Of a stretch of DNA of 64,000 bases, positions 7,910 through 15,945 are shown piece after piece. The position numbers and the translations under genes are program-made. The stretch covers positions 2,357,501 to 2,421,500 of the forward strand of contig NZ_JAVIWJ010000001.1 in the NCBI RefSeq assembly GCF_034314105.1, given 5' to 3'. The notes below the pieces were generated by a model, which worked only from the letters and a program-made list of their open reading frames with translations, made no database searches and had not been told where the DNA came from. The stretch's first letter is position 1; each line of letters begins with the position of its first letter. Origin of the DNA: Pseudomonas sp. AB6 (GTDB lineage Bacteria; Pseudomonadota; Gammaproteobacteria; Pseudomonadales; Pseudomonadaceae).

Positions 7910-7928
7910 GGGTACAGTGTTTGTACCC
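7910..7928. repeat. Short perfect hairpin between amrZ and the ABC transporter operon
   Basis: GGGTACA-GTGTT-TGTACCC, a 7-bp stem with a 5-nt loop. It lies 56 nt past the stop of the convergent ABC ATPase gene and may end that transcript, though no T-run follows on either strand. Confidence 0.4.
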
Positions 7929-7983
7929 TTCGCCAATATGCAGGTTTTTCTAAAATTCGGTAAGACACAGGTCTGCTTGGTCG

Positions 7984-9306
7984 TTAAATACTGCCCTCTA
8001 CATCTTCCAGGCTGAAGGTCTCGGTGTTGTCATTGTAGGAAAAAATCTCTGCGTATCGTCCCCAACTGATGACACTGTCCAATGTCTCTCTAGCGATAGA
8101 CTCGTTAAGCGAGTCCTCCAGTTCTTGCTCAAAACGTACCCGCGGCGCCCAATGCCCGTTTCGCTCTTGCAACACCTGCCGAATCCGCGCAGCCAACGGC
8201 ACATGTTTGACAAGATGTTCAGCAAAAACTGTTTTGCGCTCCTGCGTTCCGTACTCAGCAAATAATTTACCGGTTTCTGTCAGCGTAATATCAGCCCCCT
8301 TGAGTTCGGCAAATCCCAGGTTCTCAAGCATTTCCGCCACGGGGAACAAATCATCGACCTCCAACAGCAACCGCGCGGAGATTTGGGGCAGTCCCGCATG
8401 ACCATGGTAGGGCTCCGCCGCCAGCGCCTCGATCAACCCCGCCATGAGGTTGGTGGAGACTTCCGGTAGCGGACTACCCATCTGAAGTTCAGGTTTACCA
8501 ACGGTGGCATCAGCACTACGACGGTGGGTCATCAAGGCGTAGATATCGTCGACCATGTGCCTGAATGTCGGGTCAAGGCGGTTACGCGGATGGCCAAACG
8601 GCACTTTGATCTCCGCCACGACCCGGCCGGGGTTCGATGACAAGACCAGAATGCGGTCGCACATCAACACCGCTTCTTCGATGTTGTGGGTCACGATCAG
8701 GATGGACTTGATCGGTAACTGCTTGCCGCTCCACAAATCCAGTAAATCAGACCGCAACGTCTCAGCAGTCAACACGTCCAGCGCGGAGAACGGTTCGTCC
8801 ATCAGCAATAACGTCGGGTTAACCACCAGACCCCGGGCAAAACCCACGCGCTGGCGCATACCACCCGACAACTCTCGCGGGTAAGCGTTTTCAAAGCCGT
8901 CAAGACCAATCAAGTCAATGGCGGCAAGCGCGCGTCTACGCGATTCTTTGGGATCTACCTGCAGCGCCTGCAGGCCGGCCTCAACGTTTTCGAGAACGGT
9001 TAGCCAGGGGAACAACGCAAAAGTTTGAAAGACCATGGCCACGCCTTCGGCGGGGCCGTTCAAGAGCTCACCGTTATAGCGGACCTCTCCAGACGAAGGC
9101 TCTATCAACCCGGCGATAACCCGCAGCAGCGTCGATTTACCAGATCCGGAACGGCCTAACATGCCAACGATCTCGCCTTCACGCAGCTTAAGGTCAACGT
9201 TGCTAAGCACCTGCAACTCATCTTTGCCTTTGCCAAAACTGCGACTGACTTCGCTAAGAGAATAAATTTCCCGGGATACGCCGGTGTGTTCGGTGAAAGT
9301 ATTCAT
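7984..9306 (-). CDS. ABC transporter ATPase of nitrate/sulfonate/taurine type with fused C-terminal domain
   Basis: A 440-residue ATPase. Residues 10-260 are an ABC domain of the NrtD/SsuB/TauB class: Walker [11 protein letters not shown]-loop [10 protein letters not shown], signature [14 protein letters not shown], Walker [13 protein letters not shown] and switch histidine VTHNIEEA. Residues 290-430 match the AAA-associated C-terminal domain known from this transporter subtype (PF09821, by recollection), with an [19 protein letters not shown] segment. It follows the permease gene by 14 nt in one operon, with GGAG 8 nt before the ATG. No substrate-binding protein is nearby, so the ligand is unknown. 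The extra domain may sense a ligand or regulate the ATPase. Confidence 0.9.
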   Translation of the reverse strand: MNTFTEHTGVSREIYSLSEVSRSFGKGKDELQVLSNVDLKLREGEIVGMLGRSGSGKSTLLRVIAGLIEPSSGEVRYNGELLNGPAEGVAMVFQTFALFPWLTVLENVEAGLQALQVDPKESRRRALAAIDLIGLDGFENAYPRELSGGMRQRVGFARGLVVNPTLLLMDEPFSALDVLTAETLRSDLLDLWSGKQLPIKSILIVTHNIEEAVLMCDRILVLSSNPGRVVAEIKVPFGHPRNRLDPTFRHMVDDIYALMTHRRSADATVGKPELQMGSPLPEVSTNLMAGLIEALAAEPYHGHAGLPQISARLLLEVDDLFPVAEMLENLGFAELKGADITLTETGKLFAEYGTQERKTVFAEHLVKHVPLAARIRQVLQERNGHWAPRVRFEQELEDSLNESIARETLDSVISWGRYAEIFSYNDNTETFSLEDVEGSI

Positions 9307-9320
9307 AAGATCGACTCCAA

Positions 9321-11063
9321 TTAGTTCAGACGGAGTTTGTTTTCAGCGATGGCGTACATAGGGCGCCACACCAAGCGATTGAATGCCACGACAAAAAGCG
9401 ACATCACTACCACGCCTAGCGTGATTTTAGGGAAATCGCCGGCGGCCGTGGTTTCAGCAATATAAGCACCCAGACCATGAGCGACGACTTTGTCTTGGCC
9501 CCAAGAAACGTATTCGGAAACGATACTTGCGTTCCATGCGCCGCCCGAGGCTGTGATTGCCCCGGTCACGTAATAAGGAAAAATGCCAGGCAACATGACC
9601 TTGCGCCACCACAACCAGCCGCGAATACGGAAGTTGGCAGCCGCCTCTCTGAAGTCATTGGGGAATGCGCTAGCACCGGCAATCACGTTGAACAGGATGT
9701 ACCACTGCGTCCCCAAAACGATCAGCGGGCTCAGCCAAATATCTGGGTTCAAGTTGTAGTGCAGGATAACGATCACAAATACGGGAAATAAAAGATTTGC
9801 CGGAAAGGCCGCCAGAAACTGCGCAAGCGGCTGAATTTTTTCCGCGAGCCGCGGCCGCAAGCCAATCAGCACACCTAGGGGTACCCAAATCAATGACGCT
9901 ACTACGATCAGCAAAACAACCCGCAGCAAGGTAATCACCGCCAGACCCAGCACGTGCCACACCTCGCTGAACGTCACCTCGGTGCCAACGTATATCGTGA
10001 TGCGGTACAACACGTACAGCGTGAACGCCGTAATGAAGCTGCCCCAGATAAAATCGATGATCCGCGACCTGGAGGCACTGTGTTTGACGGGCACTGACTT
10101 GGAGCGCGGCAGGCTCAGACGCATATGGCCTATGCGGGTAATCGCCCGCGCAAACGGCCGCAACAGACGCTGAATCACCCGGGTACGCTGGATGAGATTA
10201 AGCACCCAGGATTCAGGTGATCCGCCTTGGGAGGCGGTGTCTTCCATGCGAAACTTGTCCGCCCAGGCCACCAATGGCCGGAATAGGAACTGGTCATAAA
10301 TCAGTATCACCGCCACCATCGCCAAAATCACGTAGCCAACGGCATGCAGGTTCTGCTGCTGAATGGCGGTGGCCAGATAAGAACCAACGCCTGGCAGGGT
10401 GATGGTTTTGTCGCCAACGGTAATGGCTTCTGAGGCAACCACAAAAAACCAGCCGCCAGACATGCTCATCATCATGTTCCAGATTAGCCCCGGCATCGCG
10501 AACGGCACGTCCAGCTTCCAAAATTTTTGCCACCCGGAAAGCTGAATATTTTGCGCCACCTCCTCCAAATCACGGGGCAGCATTCGCAGAGACTGATAGA
10601 AGCTGAACGTCATGTTCCACGCTTGGCTGGTAAAAATCGCGAAAATAGCAGCGCATTCCGCACCCAAAACGCGACCCGGAAACAGCAGCAGGAAAAACGT
10701 GACGGTAAATGAAATATATCCCAGCACAGGCACTGATTGCAGGATGTCCAAAACCGGCACCAGCAGTTTCTCAGCACGTCGACTTTTCGCAGCCAAGGTC
10801 CCGTAAATCAGGGTAAAAATCAACGACGCAACCATCGCGGCCAACATACGCAACGTAGTGCGTATCGCGTATTCCGGGAGGTTGGACGGATCAAGTGAGA
10901 TCACTTCGCTTTGCAACGTTGATATCGGCGCCCACGTTTCACGTGCACCGATGGAGAAGAACAGCAAAAATCCGATAACCAAAGGCATGGCTATCAAGTC
11001 CCAACGGTTAGGTAGCAGCCGCCGAGCTGTTGACGGGATGTAGTGACGGAATACTTTATTCAT
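9321..11063 (-). CDS. Double-length ABC transporter permease
   Basis: A 580-residue inner membrane protein that appears to be a tandem of two binding-protein-dependent permease domains. The first covers roughly residues 70-285, with the EAA-like loop [25 protein letters not shown]. The second covers roughly 365-575, with [25 protein letters not shown]. Each EAA loop docks onto the ATPase, so one polypeptide may supply both halves of the channel. The ATG at 11063 ([10 protein letters not shown]...) gives a normal basic N-terminus; an upstream in-frame extension to 11168 is cysteine-rich and untypical, and is left out. First gene of the two-gene operon. Confidence 0.88.
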   Translation of the reverse strand: MNKVFRHYIPSTARRLLPNRWDLIAMPLVIGFLLFFSIGARETWAPISTLQSEVISLDPSNLPEYAIRTTLRMLAAMVASLIFTLIYGTLAAKSRRAEKLLVPVLDILQSVPVLGYISFTVTFFLLLFPGRVLGAECAAIFAIFTSQAWNMTFSFYQSLRMLPRDLEEVAQNIQLSGWQKFWKLDVPFAMPGLIWNMMMSMSGGWFFVVASEAITVGDKTITLPGVGSYLATAIQQQNLHAVGYVILAMVAVILIYDQFLFRPLVAWADKFRMEDTASQGGSPESWVLNLIQRTRVIQRLLRPFARAITRIGHMRLSLPRSKSVPVKHSASRSRIIDFIWGSFITAFTLYVLYRITIYVGTEVTFSEVWHVLGLAVITLLRVVLLIVVASLIWVPLGVLIGLRPRLAEKIQPLAQFLAAFPANLLFPVFVIVILHYNLNPDIWLSPLIVLGTQWYILFNVIAGASAFPNDFREAAANFRIRGWLWWRKVMLPGIFPYYVTGAITASGGAWNASIVSEYVSWGQDKVVAHGLGAYIAETTAAGDFPKITLGVVVMSLFVVAFNRLVWRPMYAIAENKLRLN

Positions 11064-11548
11064 ATTCGGTGGTTCCAGTAGCGTTCCGGCTGTGATCATT
11101 GACCACAATCCAACGTCCTCGAGAGCACAATTGCACGTAATTGCCATCAGACAATTGATACAAAGCAATCTGTATTTAACCGGTAAAACGAAGAAGATTG
11201 GCCACGCAAACGAACGCTAGCTGGCATTTCAGAGCGTGATAGCGCTATTCAGTAATCAAATCGCTGAACCGCTCCGCACACTCTCTGCATCCCGTTTGGC
11301 ATTCCACTGTGTGACCCACCGAGAATGGTCGGGGTCCATGGGGGTCTCCTTTGGTGAGGGTTAATACAATATTAATGCCCTACGCCAGCATCACTTGTTT
11401 CAGAGCGACGTAGCGGCTAAACGCCTTCGCGGCCAGATGATACTTATCTATATGTTACATAAACATGAATAAAGCTTAATTATTGCCCAGCGAAACTGTC
11501 TACAAGCTGTCGTCCTGCCATGCCGCTGCCAAACAATAGAGGCAAGGT
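11064..11548. other. 485-bp intergenic region with a short ORF and an AT-rich dyad
   Basis: It holds the promoter of the minus-strand ABC operon and the 3' end of the mgtE transcript. Two items stand out. A 27-codon frame on the minus strand lies at 11256-11339. A perfect dyad TTAATA-CAA-TATTAA lies at 11361-11375, just upstream of that frame's ribosome binding site, where an operator would be expected. No clear terminator for mgtE was found. Confidence 0.4.
11256..11339 (-). CDS. Possible 27-residue protein upstream of the ABC operon
   Basis: ATG at 11339 preceded by AAAGGAG with 7 nt spacing, a near-ideal ribosome binding site. The translation begins MDPDHSRWVTQWNAKRDAES and ends VRSGSAI before TGA. 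It is hydrophilic with no membrane helix. It lies about 190 nt upstream of the permease start on the same strand. It could be a leader peptide, a small protein or the start of a truncated gene. Support is only the ribosome binding site and position. Confidence 0.35.
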   Translation of the reverse strand: MDPDHSRWVTQWNAKRDAESVRSGSAI

Positions 11549-12991
11549 CTAAAGCAAGAAAACAGTCGCCAGTCCCAGGAAGATAAAAAACCCACCACTG
11601 TCGGTCATGGCGGTGATCATCACGCTTGCACCCATGGCTGGATCCCGACCAAAACGCACGAGGGTCATGGGAATAAACACCCCCATAAACGCGGCCAGTA
11701 ACAGGTTGAGAGTCATGGCTGCTGTCATAACCACGCCCAGCGACCAACTGCCGTAAAGCAGATAGGCCACAACACCGATCACGCCACCCCAGACCACCCC
11801 GTTTATAAGCGCTACGATCAGCTCTTTGCGCATCAGGCGCGAGGTATTGCCGGTGCTGACTTGATCCAGCGCCATTGCGCGGACGATCATCGTTATTGTT
11901 TGGTTGCCGGAGTTGCCACCAATGCCCGCGACAATGGGCATCAAGGCGGCCAAAGCCACCAACTTCTCGATCGAGCCCTCGAACAGGCCGATGACCCGCG
12001 AGGCGACAAAGGCGGTGATCAGATTGATTGCCAACCACGCCCAACGGTTACGCAGTGACTTCCAGACTGACGCGAAGATGTCTTCTTCCTCACGCAGACC
12101 TGCCATGTTGAGGACTTCGCTCTCACTCTCCTCACGGATTAGGTCAACCATTTCGTCGATGGTCAGACGGCCGATCAGCTTGCCGTTTTTGTCGACTACG
12201 GGTGCAGAAATCAAGTCATAACGCTCAAATGCCTGAGCGGCGTCGTAACCGTCTTCATCCGGGTGAAAACTGACTGTGTCATTGGCCATGACCGCAGCAA
12301 CTTGTTTGTCGGGGTCATTGACCAGCAGACGCTTGAGCGGCAGAACACCTTTGAGCACACCGTCGTGGTCGACAACGAATAATTTATCAGTGTGGCCGGG
12401 CAGCTCCTTGAGCCGACGCAGATAACGCAAGACCACTTCCAGGCTGACGTTCTCCCGGATCGTTACCATCTCGAAGTCCATCAGGGCACCGACCTGATGG
12501 TCTTTGTATGACAACGCTGAACGCACTCGCTCACGCTGCTGGACGTCGAGTGCTTCCATCAACTCATGAACGACGTCACGCGGCAATTCAGGGGTAAGGT
12601 CAGCGAGCTCGTCGGCGTCCATTTCCTTCGCCGCAGCCAGTAGCTCTTGATCGTCCATATCGGCGATCAATGTTTCACGAACTGAATCTGAAACTTCGAG
12701 AAGAACGTCGCCGTCACGCTCGGATTTGACCAACTGCCAAACCGTCAGACGATCTCCCAGCGGCAAGGCTTCAAGGATGTAGGCCACGTCAGCGGAGTGC
12801 AGATCATCGAGCTTGCGCTGCAACTCGACAACGTTCTGCCGATGAACAAGATTTTCAACACGATCGTGGTGCTGGCCTTCCTGACGATGAGTCAGATCTT
12901 CGACCACACGCTGCCGCTGCAGCAGCTCAACGACTTGAGCGAGGCGGTCCTGCAGGCTGTCTTGCGATTTTTTTACTTCTATTTCGGTCAT
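11549..12991 (-). CDS. mgtE: Magnesium transporter MgtE
   Basis: Mg2+-gated magnesium channel of the inner membrane, here 480 residues. Domains in order: an N-terminal superhelical MgtE_N domain with the LHSADVAYILEALPLGDRLTVW pattern; two CBS domains (EMVTIRENVSLEVVLRYLRR... and ANDTVSFHPDEDGYDAAQAFERYDL), which bind Mg2+ and close the pore; then five membrane helices including ALMPIVAGIGGNSGNQT, the pore signature. The ATG at 12991 has GGAG 7 nt upstream. An in-frame upstream Met at 13021 is not supported. Monocistronic and divergent from the exported protein gene at 13299. Confidence 0.94.
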   Translation of the reverse strand: MTEIEVKKSQDSLQDRLAQVVELLQRQRVVEDLTHRQEGQHHDRVENLVHRQNVVELQRKLDDLHSADVAYILEALPLGDRLTVWQLVKSERDGDVLLEVSDSVRETLIADMDDQELLAAAKEMDADELADLTPELPRDVVHELMEALDVQQRERVRSALSYKDHQVGALMDFEMVTIRENVSLEVVLRYLRRLKELPGHTDKLFVVDHDGVLKGVLPLKRLLVNDPDKQVAAVMANDTVSFHPDEDGYDAAQAFERYDLISAPVVDKNGKLIGRLTIDEMVDLIREESESEVLNMAGLREEEDIFASVWKSLRNRWAWLAINLITAFVASRVIGLFEGSIEKLVALAALMPIVAGIGGNSGNQTITMIVRAMALDQVSTGNTSRLMRKELIVALINGVVWGGVIGVVAYLLYGSWSLGVVMTAAMTLNLLLAAFMGVFIPMTLVRFGRDPAMGASVMITAMTDSGGFFIFLGLATVFLL

Positions 12992-13298
12992 AGGCGAACT
13001 CCACTCCCAGCAGCGGAGCACGCCAGGGAGATCAATCAGTCAATTCATGATTGGTGAAACGTGTTGCCGAGTTACTACTGGGTAAGTCCATGGAGGTATT
13101 CCACAAGCCCCGACGGAGCTGACGGGCGTAATGATACACGCATGCCGCCATCGCGCCCTACAAAATCTTGGCAAGAACAAGCGCTTGCGGAACATAGCTA
13201 ATCAACAGTGCTGTGACGTTACATCCTGCGAAGAAAACACGCGGATTACACATTAACTAAACGCTAAGCTTTAAGACGAGCGTCATGGAGGACCTCAA

Positions 13299-13805
13299 AT
13301 GCCTGTCACTGCCCGAACAACCTTGATCGCTACCCTGCTCTGCTTTCCACTTCAAACACTGGCCACAACGGTTCAGCGCTGCGAGGACCCCGAAGGGCGC
13401 GTCAGTTTCACCTATCAAGGCTGCCCCAGCGGCCACCGCATGCAATCGCAAAATGCGTACAACGCCACACCCGGTAGCACGGCTTATCTTTTGCCTGACG
13501 CTGAATCTTTTCGAGGTCGGCGCGTAGTCCCGGCAGATAGTCAGCGAGCCAATAAAGAATTGGTCGTTGTAGGGCAGCATTACGATGGCTGCGCAAATGT
13601 GTTGAGCCGTGAGCAACGGCGGCGCGCGATCATCCAGCAGCAGGCCCGTGTCGGCATGACGATGCGCGACGTGGAAAGCTCATTGGGCAAACCGGATAAA
13701 ATTGTGAGTCGAAACGGAGAAACCCGCTACACGTATGAGCCCAAAAATGGTCGCAGTAGCCAAGTTGTTTTCGATGAGGAGGGATGCGTAAAAGGTAAAC
13801 CCTAG
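13299..13805 (+). CDS. Exported protein with DUF4124-like start and BamE-like C-terminal part
   Basis: A 168-residue protein with a cleavable signal peptide (MPVTARTTLIATLLCFPLQTLA). The mature start, TTVQRCEDPEGRVSFTYQGCP, has the two-cysteine short-beta pattern of DUF4124 proteins, which are widespread periplasmic proteins of unknown role. The C-terminal 60 residues (VGMTMRDVESSLGKPDKIVSRNG... RYTYEP...VVFDEEGCV) resemble the SmpA/BamE-like fold, where a small domain binds envelope partners. GGAGG at 13286-13290 lies 8 nt before the ATG. Transcribed toward the tRNA cluster, with a terminator just after. Periplasmic location is well supported; function is unknown. Confidence 0.8.
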   Translation: MPVTARTTLIATLLCFPLQTLATTVQRCEDPEGRVSFTYQGCPSGHRMQSQNAYNATPGSTAYLLPDAESFRGRRVVPADSQRANKELVVVGQHYDGCANVLSREQRRRAIIQQQARVGMTMRDVESSLGKPDKIVSRNGETRYTYEPKNGRSSQVVFDEEGCVKGKP

Positions 13806-13810
13806 ACAGC

Positions 13811-13839
13811 AAAAAGCCCGCATCAGATGCAGGCTTTTT
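13811..13839. terminator. Bidirectional terminator between 13299 gene and tRNA cluster
   Basis: AAAAAGCC-C-GCATCAGATGC-A-GGCTTTTT: a long stem flanked by A5 and T5, so it can end both the plus-strand gene and the minus-strand tRNA transcript. Confidence 0.85.
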
Positions 13840-13845
13840 GGTGTT

Positions 13846-13922
13846 TGGTGCACTCGACAGGATTCGAACCTGTGACCGCTCGGTTCGTAGCCGAGTACTC
13901 TATCCAGCTGAGCTACGAGTGC
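13846..13922 (-). tRNA. tRNA-Arg (anticodon ACG), copy 2
   Basis: 77 nt with encoded CCA. Acceptor GCACTCG pairs with CGAGTGC; the anticodon loop is CTACGAA (ACG, reading CGN by inosine); the T-arm is ACAGG-TTCGAAT-CCTGT. Identical to the copy at 13996-14072 across the mature sequence. Last gene of the minus-strand Ser-Arg-Arg cluster. Confidence 0.97.
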
Positions 13923-13995
13923 ATTTTGTGTTTGATAAACCAGGCCACCGCTGGTTGAAGCAAGTTACTTACATTGCTGTAAACAACCTTTTAGT

Positions 13996-14072
13996 TGGTG
14001 CACTCGACAGGATTCGAACCTGTGACCGCTCGGTTCGTAGCCGAGTACTCTATCCAGCTGAGCTACGAGTGC
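13996..14072 (-). tRNA. tRNA-Arg (anticodon ACG), copy 1
   Basis: 77 nt with encoded CCA and the same sequence as the downstream copy; the two are separated by 73 nt of unrelated spacer. The duplication is a tandem gene copy serving the major CGN arginine codons. Confidence 0.97.
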
Positions 14073-14179
14073 ATTTGTTGCCGCGCATTATAGGCCGTCA
14101 AATCATTTGGTCAAGAACTTTTGCTAGTAAAATCAAACACTTACCGCTCAAGCCAGATTACAACGTACTACATAAATAA

Positions 14180-14270
14180 TGGCGGAGAAGGGGGGATTCG
14201 AACCCCCGACACCCTTTTGAGGTGTACTCCCTTAGCAGGGGAGCGCCTTCGGCCACTCGGCCACCTCTCC
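14180..14270 (-). tRNA. tRNA-Ser (anticodon GCT)
   Basis: 91 nt, class II with a long variable arm (ACACC-TCAAAAG-GGTGT). Acceptor GGAGAGG pairs with CTTCTCC; the anticodon loop CTGCTAA gives GCT, reading AGC/AGU; CCA is encoded. It is the first tRNA downstream of csrA on the same strand. Confidence 0.97.
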
Positions 14271-14332
14271 GCAACACGGGGCGTATAATAACCAGCTTTC
14301 CCCCGTTTGCAAAGCCTAAATTTCAATAAAAA

Positions 14333-14521
14333 TTAATGACTTGGTTCTTCGTCCTTCTCTTTCTTAATACGCAGGTAAATTTCCTCACGGTGAACCGCAA
14401 CCTCTTTCGGAGCGTTGACGCCGATTCGTACTTGATTACCTTTAACGCCGAGCACAGTCACAGTGATTTCGCCATCACCAATGATCAGGCTTTCTGCGCA
14501 CCGACGAGTCAGAATCAGCAT
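14333..14521 (-). CDS. csrA: Carbon storage regulator CsrA/RsmA
   Basis: A 62-residue RNA-binding dimer that blocks translation at GGA motifs and is titrated by RsmX/Y/Z-type small RNAs. It starts [20 protein letters not shown], the family N-terminus, and contains [27 protein letters not shown], with the conserved GVxAP and R44-type VHREEI binding segment. The start is ATG at 14521 with GAGGAG about 8 nt upstream; the longer frame to 14569 is not the gene. lysC lies upstream and the Ser/Arg tRNA genes downstream, the usual Pseudomonas order (rsmA). Confidence 0.97.
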   Translation of the reverse strand: MLILTRRCAESLIIGDGEITVTVLGVKGNQVRIGVNAPKEVAVHREEIYLRIKKEKDEEPSH

Positions 14522-14617
14522 ACCTTTCTCCTCACGCCCTATATTTAGGACAACAGCTTTCAGGGACAACAGTCTGCAAAACCACAGGCGCGTCTTATCG
14601 CGCCTTATCGCAACGCA

Positions 14618-15853
14618 TCACTCGCCTTGACGGGCCGGTGCGTCCAATTCAAAAGCAGTGTGCAGCGAACGTACTGCCAGCTCCAGATACTTCTCCTCGA
14701 TGACCACTGAAACCTTGATCTCAGAAGTGGAGATCATCTGAATATTGATGCTCTCCTTGGCCAACGATTCGAACATGCGACTGGCAACACCCGCATGGGA
14801 CCGCATGCCGACGCCTACGATCGACACCTTGGCGATCTTGGTATCGCCAACGACTTCCCGCGCGCTGATTTCACGTGCGGTATTTTCCAATACCACCAAA
14901 GCGGCCTGATAGTCGTTGCGGTGCACGGTGAAGGTGAAATCGGTAGTGTTATCGTACGCAACGTTCTGCACGATCATGTCCACTTCGATGTTCGCGGCGC
15001 TGATCGGGCCGAGAATCTTGAAAGCCACACCAGGGTTATCTGGTACGCCACGGATGGTCAGCTTGGCTTCGTCGCGGTTGAAGGCGATGCCGGAAATAAT
15101 CGGCTGTTCCATGGATTCCTCTTCATCAATAGTAATAAGGGTACCCGGACCCTCCTGGAAGCTGTGCAGTACGCGCAGCGGGACGTTGTATTTGCCGGCG
15201 AACTCGACCGCGCGGATTTGAAGCACCTTCGAACCGAGGCTGGCCATTTCCAGCATCTCTTCAAAAGTGATCTTGTCCAGGCGTTGAGCTTGCGCCACCA
15301 CACGCGGGTCGGTGGTGTAGACGCCATCGACGTCGGTATAAATCTGACACTCATCCGCTTTCAGTGCTGCCGCCAGGGCCACACCAGTCGTGTCTGAACC
15401 GCCACGACCCAGGGTCGTGATATTGCCGTGCTCGTCGACACCCTGAAAGCCGGCGACGACCACTACCCTGCCCGCTTTCAGATCAGCACGAATCTTTTGA
15501 TCATCAATCTGCAGAATACGCGCCTTGTTGTGCGCGCTGTCGGTCAGGATGCGCACCTGGTTGCCGGTGTAGGACACCGCAGGCACTCCACGCTTGATCA
15601 GCGCCATAGCTAGCAAGGCAATGGTGACCTGCTCGCCCGTGGAGACAATCACATCCAGCTCACGCGGAACCGGTTGATCGCTGATTTGTTTCGCCAGGCC
15701 GATCAGACGGTTGGTTTCGCCGCTCATGGCCGACAACACAACCACCAGCTCGGTACCTGCATCGTGGAACTTCTTAACCTTGTCGGCCACTTGTTCGATT
15801 CGCTCGACAGAGCCAACCGAAGTGCCCCCAAATTTCTGTACGATCAAAGCCAT
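14618..15853 (-). CDS. lysC: Aspartokinase LysC
   Basis: ATP-dependent phosphorylation of aspartate, the first step to lysine, threonine, methionine and diaminopimelate. It is 411 residues, with the kinase domain first (ALIVQKFGGTSVGS motif at residues 2-15; LGRGGSDTTGVALAAAL near 170) and two ACT domains after about residue 265 that bind feedback inhibitors (GVPDNPGVAFKIL and VSIVGVGMRSHAGVASRMFE). Inside the gene, Met248 (ATG at 15112) is preceded by GAGGA a few bases upstream. It would yield a 164-residue regulatory subunit, as in two-product lysC genes of Bacillus and Corynebacterium. It sits between alaS and csrA. Confidence 0.96.
   Translation of the reverse strand: MALIVQKFGGTSVGSVERIEQVADKVKKFHDAGTELVVVLSAMSGETNRLIGLAKQISDQPVPRELDVIVSTGEQVTIALLAMALIKRGVPAVSYTGNQVRILTDSAHNKARILQIDDQKIRADLKAGRVVVVAGFQGVDEHGNITTLGRGGSDTTGVALAAALKADECQIYTDVDGVYTTDPRVVAQAQRLDKITFEEMLEMASLGSKVLQIRAVEFAGKYNVPLRVLHSFQEGPGTLITIDEEESMEQPIISGIAFNRDEAKLTIRGVPDNPGVAFKILGPISAANIEVDMIVQNVAYDNTTDFTFTVHRNDYQAALVVLENTAREISAREVVGDTKIAKVSIVGVGMRSHAGVASRMFESLAKESINIQMISTSEIKVSVVIEEKYLELAVRSLHTAFELDAPARQGE
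15110..15128 (-). promoter_or_regulatory. Internal ribosome binding site and start inside lysC (possible beta subunit)
   Basis: On the minus strand the sequence GAAGAGGAATCC-ATG-GAA places a GAGGA motif 4 nt before an in-frame ATG (15112-15110). Translation from it gives the linker and both ACT domains, 164 residues, close to the 163-172 residue beta subunits known from other lysC genes. The GAA-GAG-GAA codons also encode an acidic linker, so the match may be partly coincidental. Confidence 0.4.
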
Positions 15854-15913
15854 CTTAAAGCCGCCTCAGCCCATGAAGGGCGCCCAATAAACATTCATAC
15901 CCCAAGCGCCAAA

Positions 15914-15934
15914 GCCTGCCGCCATTGGGCAGGC
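15914..15934 (-). terminator. Probable alaS terminator
   Basis: GCCTGCC / GGCAGGC with a 7-nt loop, 12 nt after the alaS stop. On the minus strand it is followed by TTTGG, so termination may be partial and allow read-through into lysC. Confidence 0.5.
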
Positions 15935-15945
15935 CTGGAGGACGA

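Noticed and set aside
13838..14179. Plus-strand ORF translating as repeated [20 protein letters not shown]...
   Set aside because: It is the antisense of two tandem tRNA-Arg genes; this peptide is a known annotation artefact.
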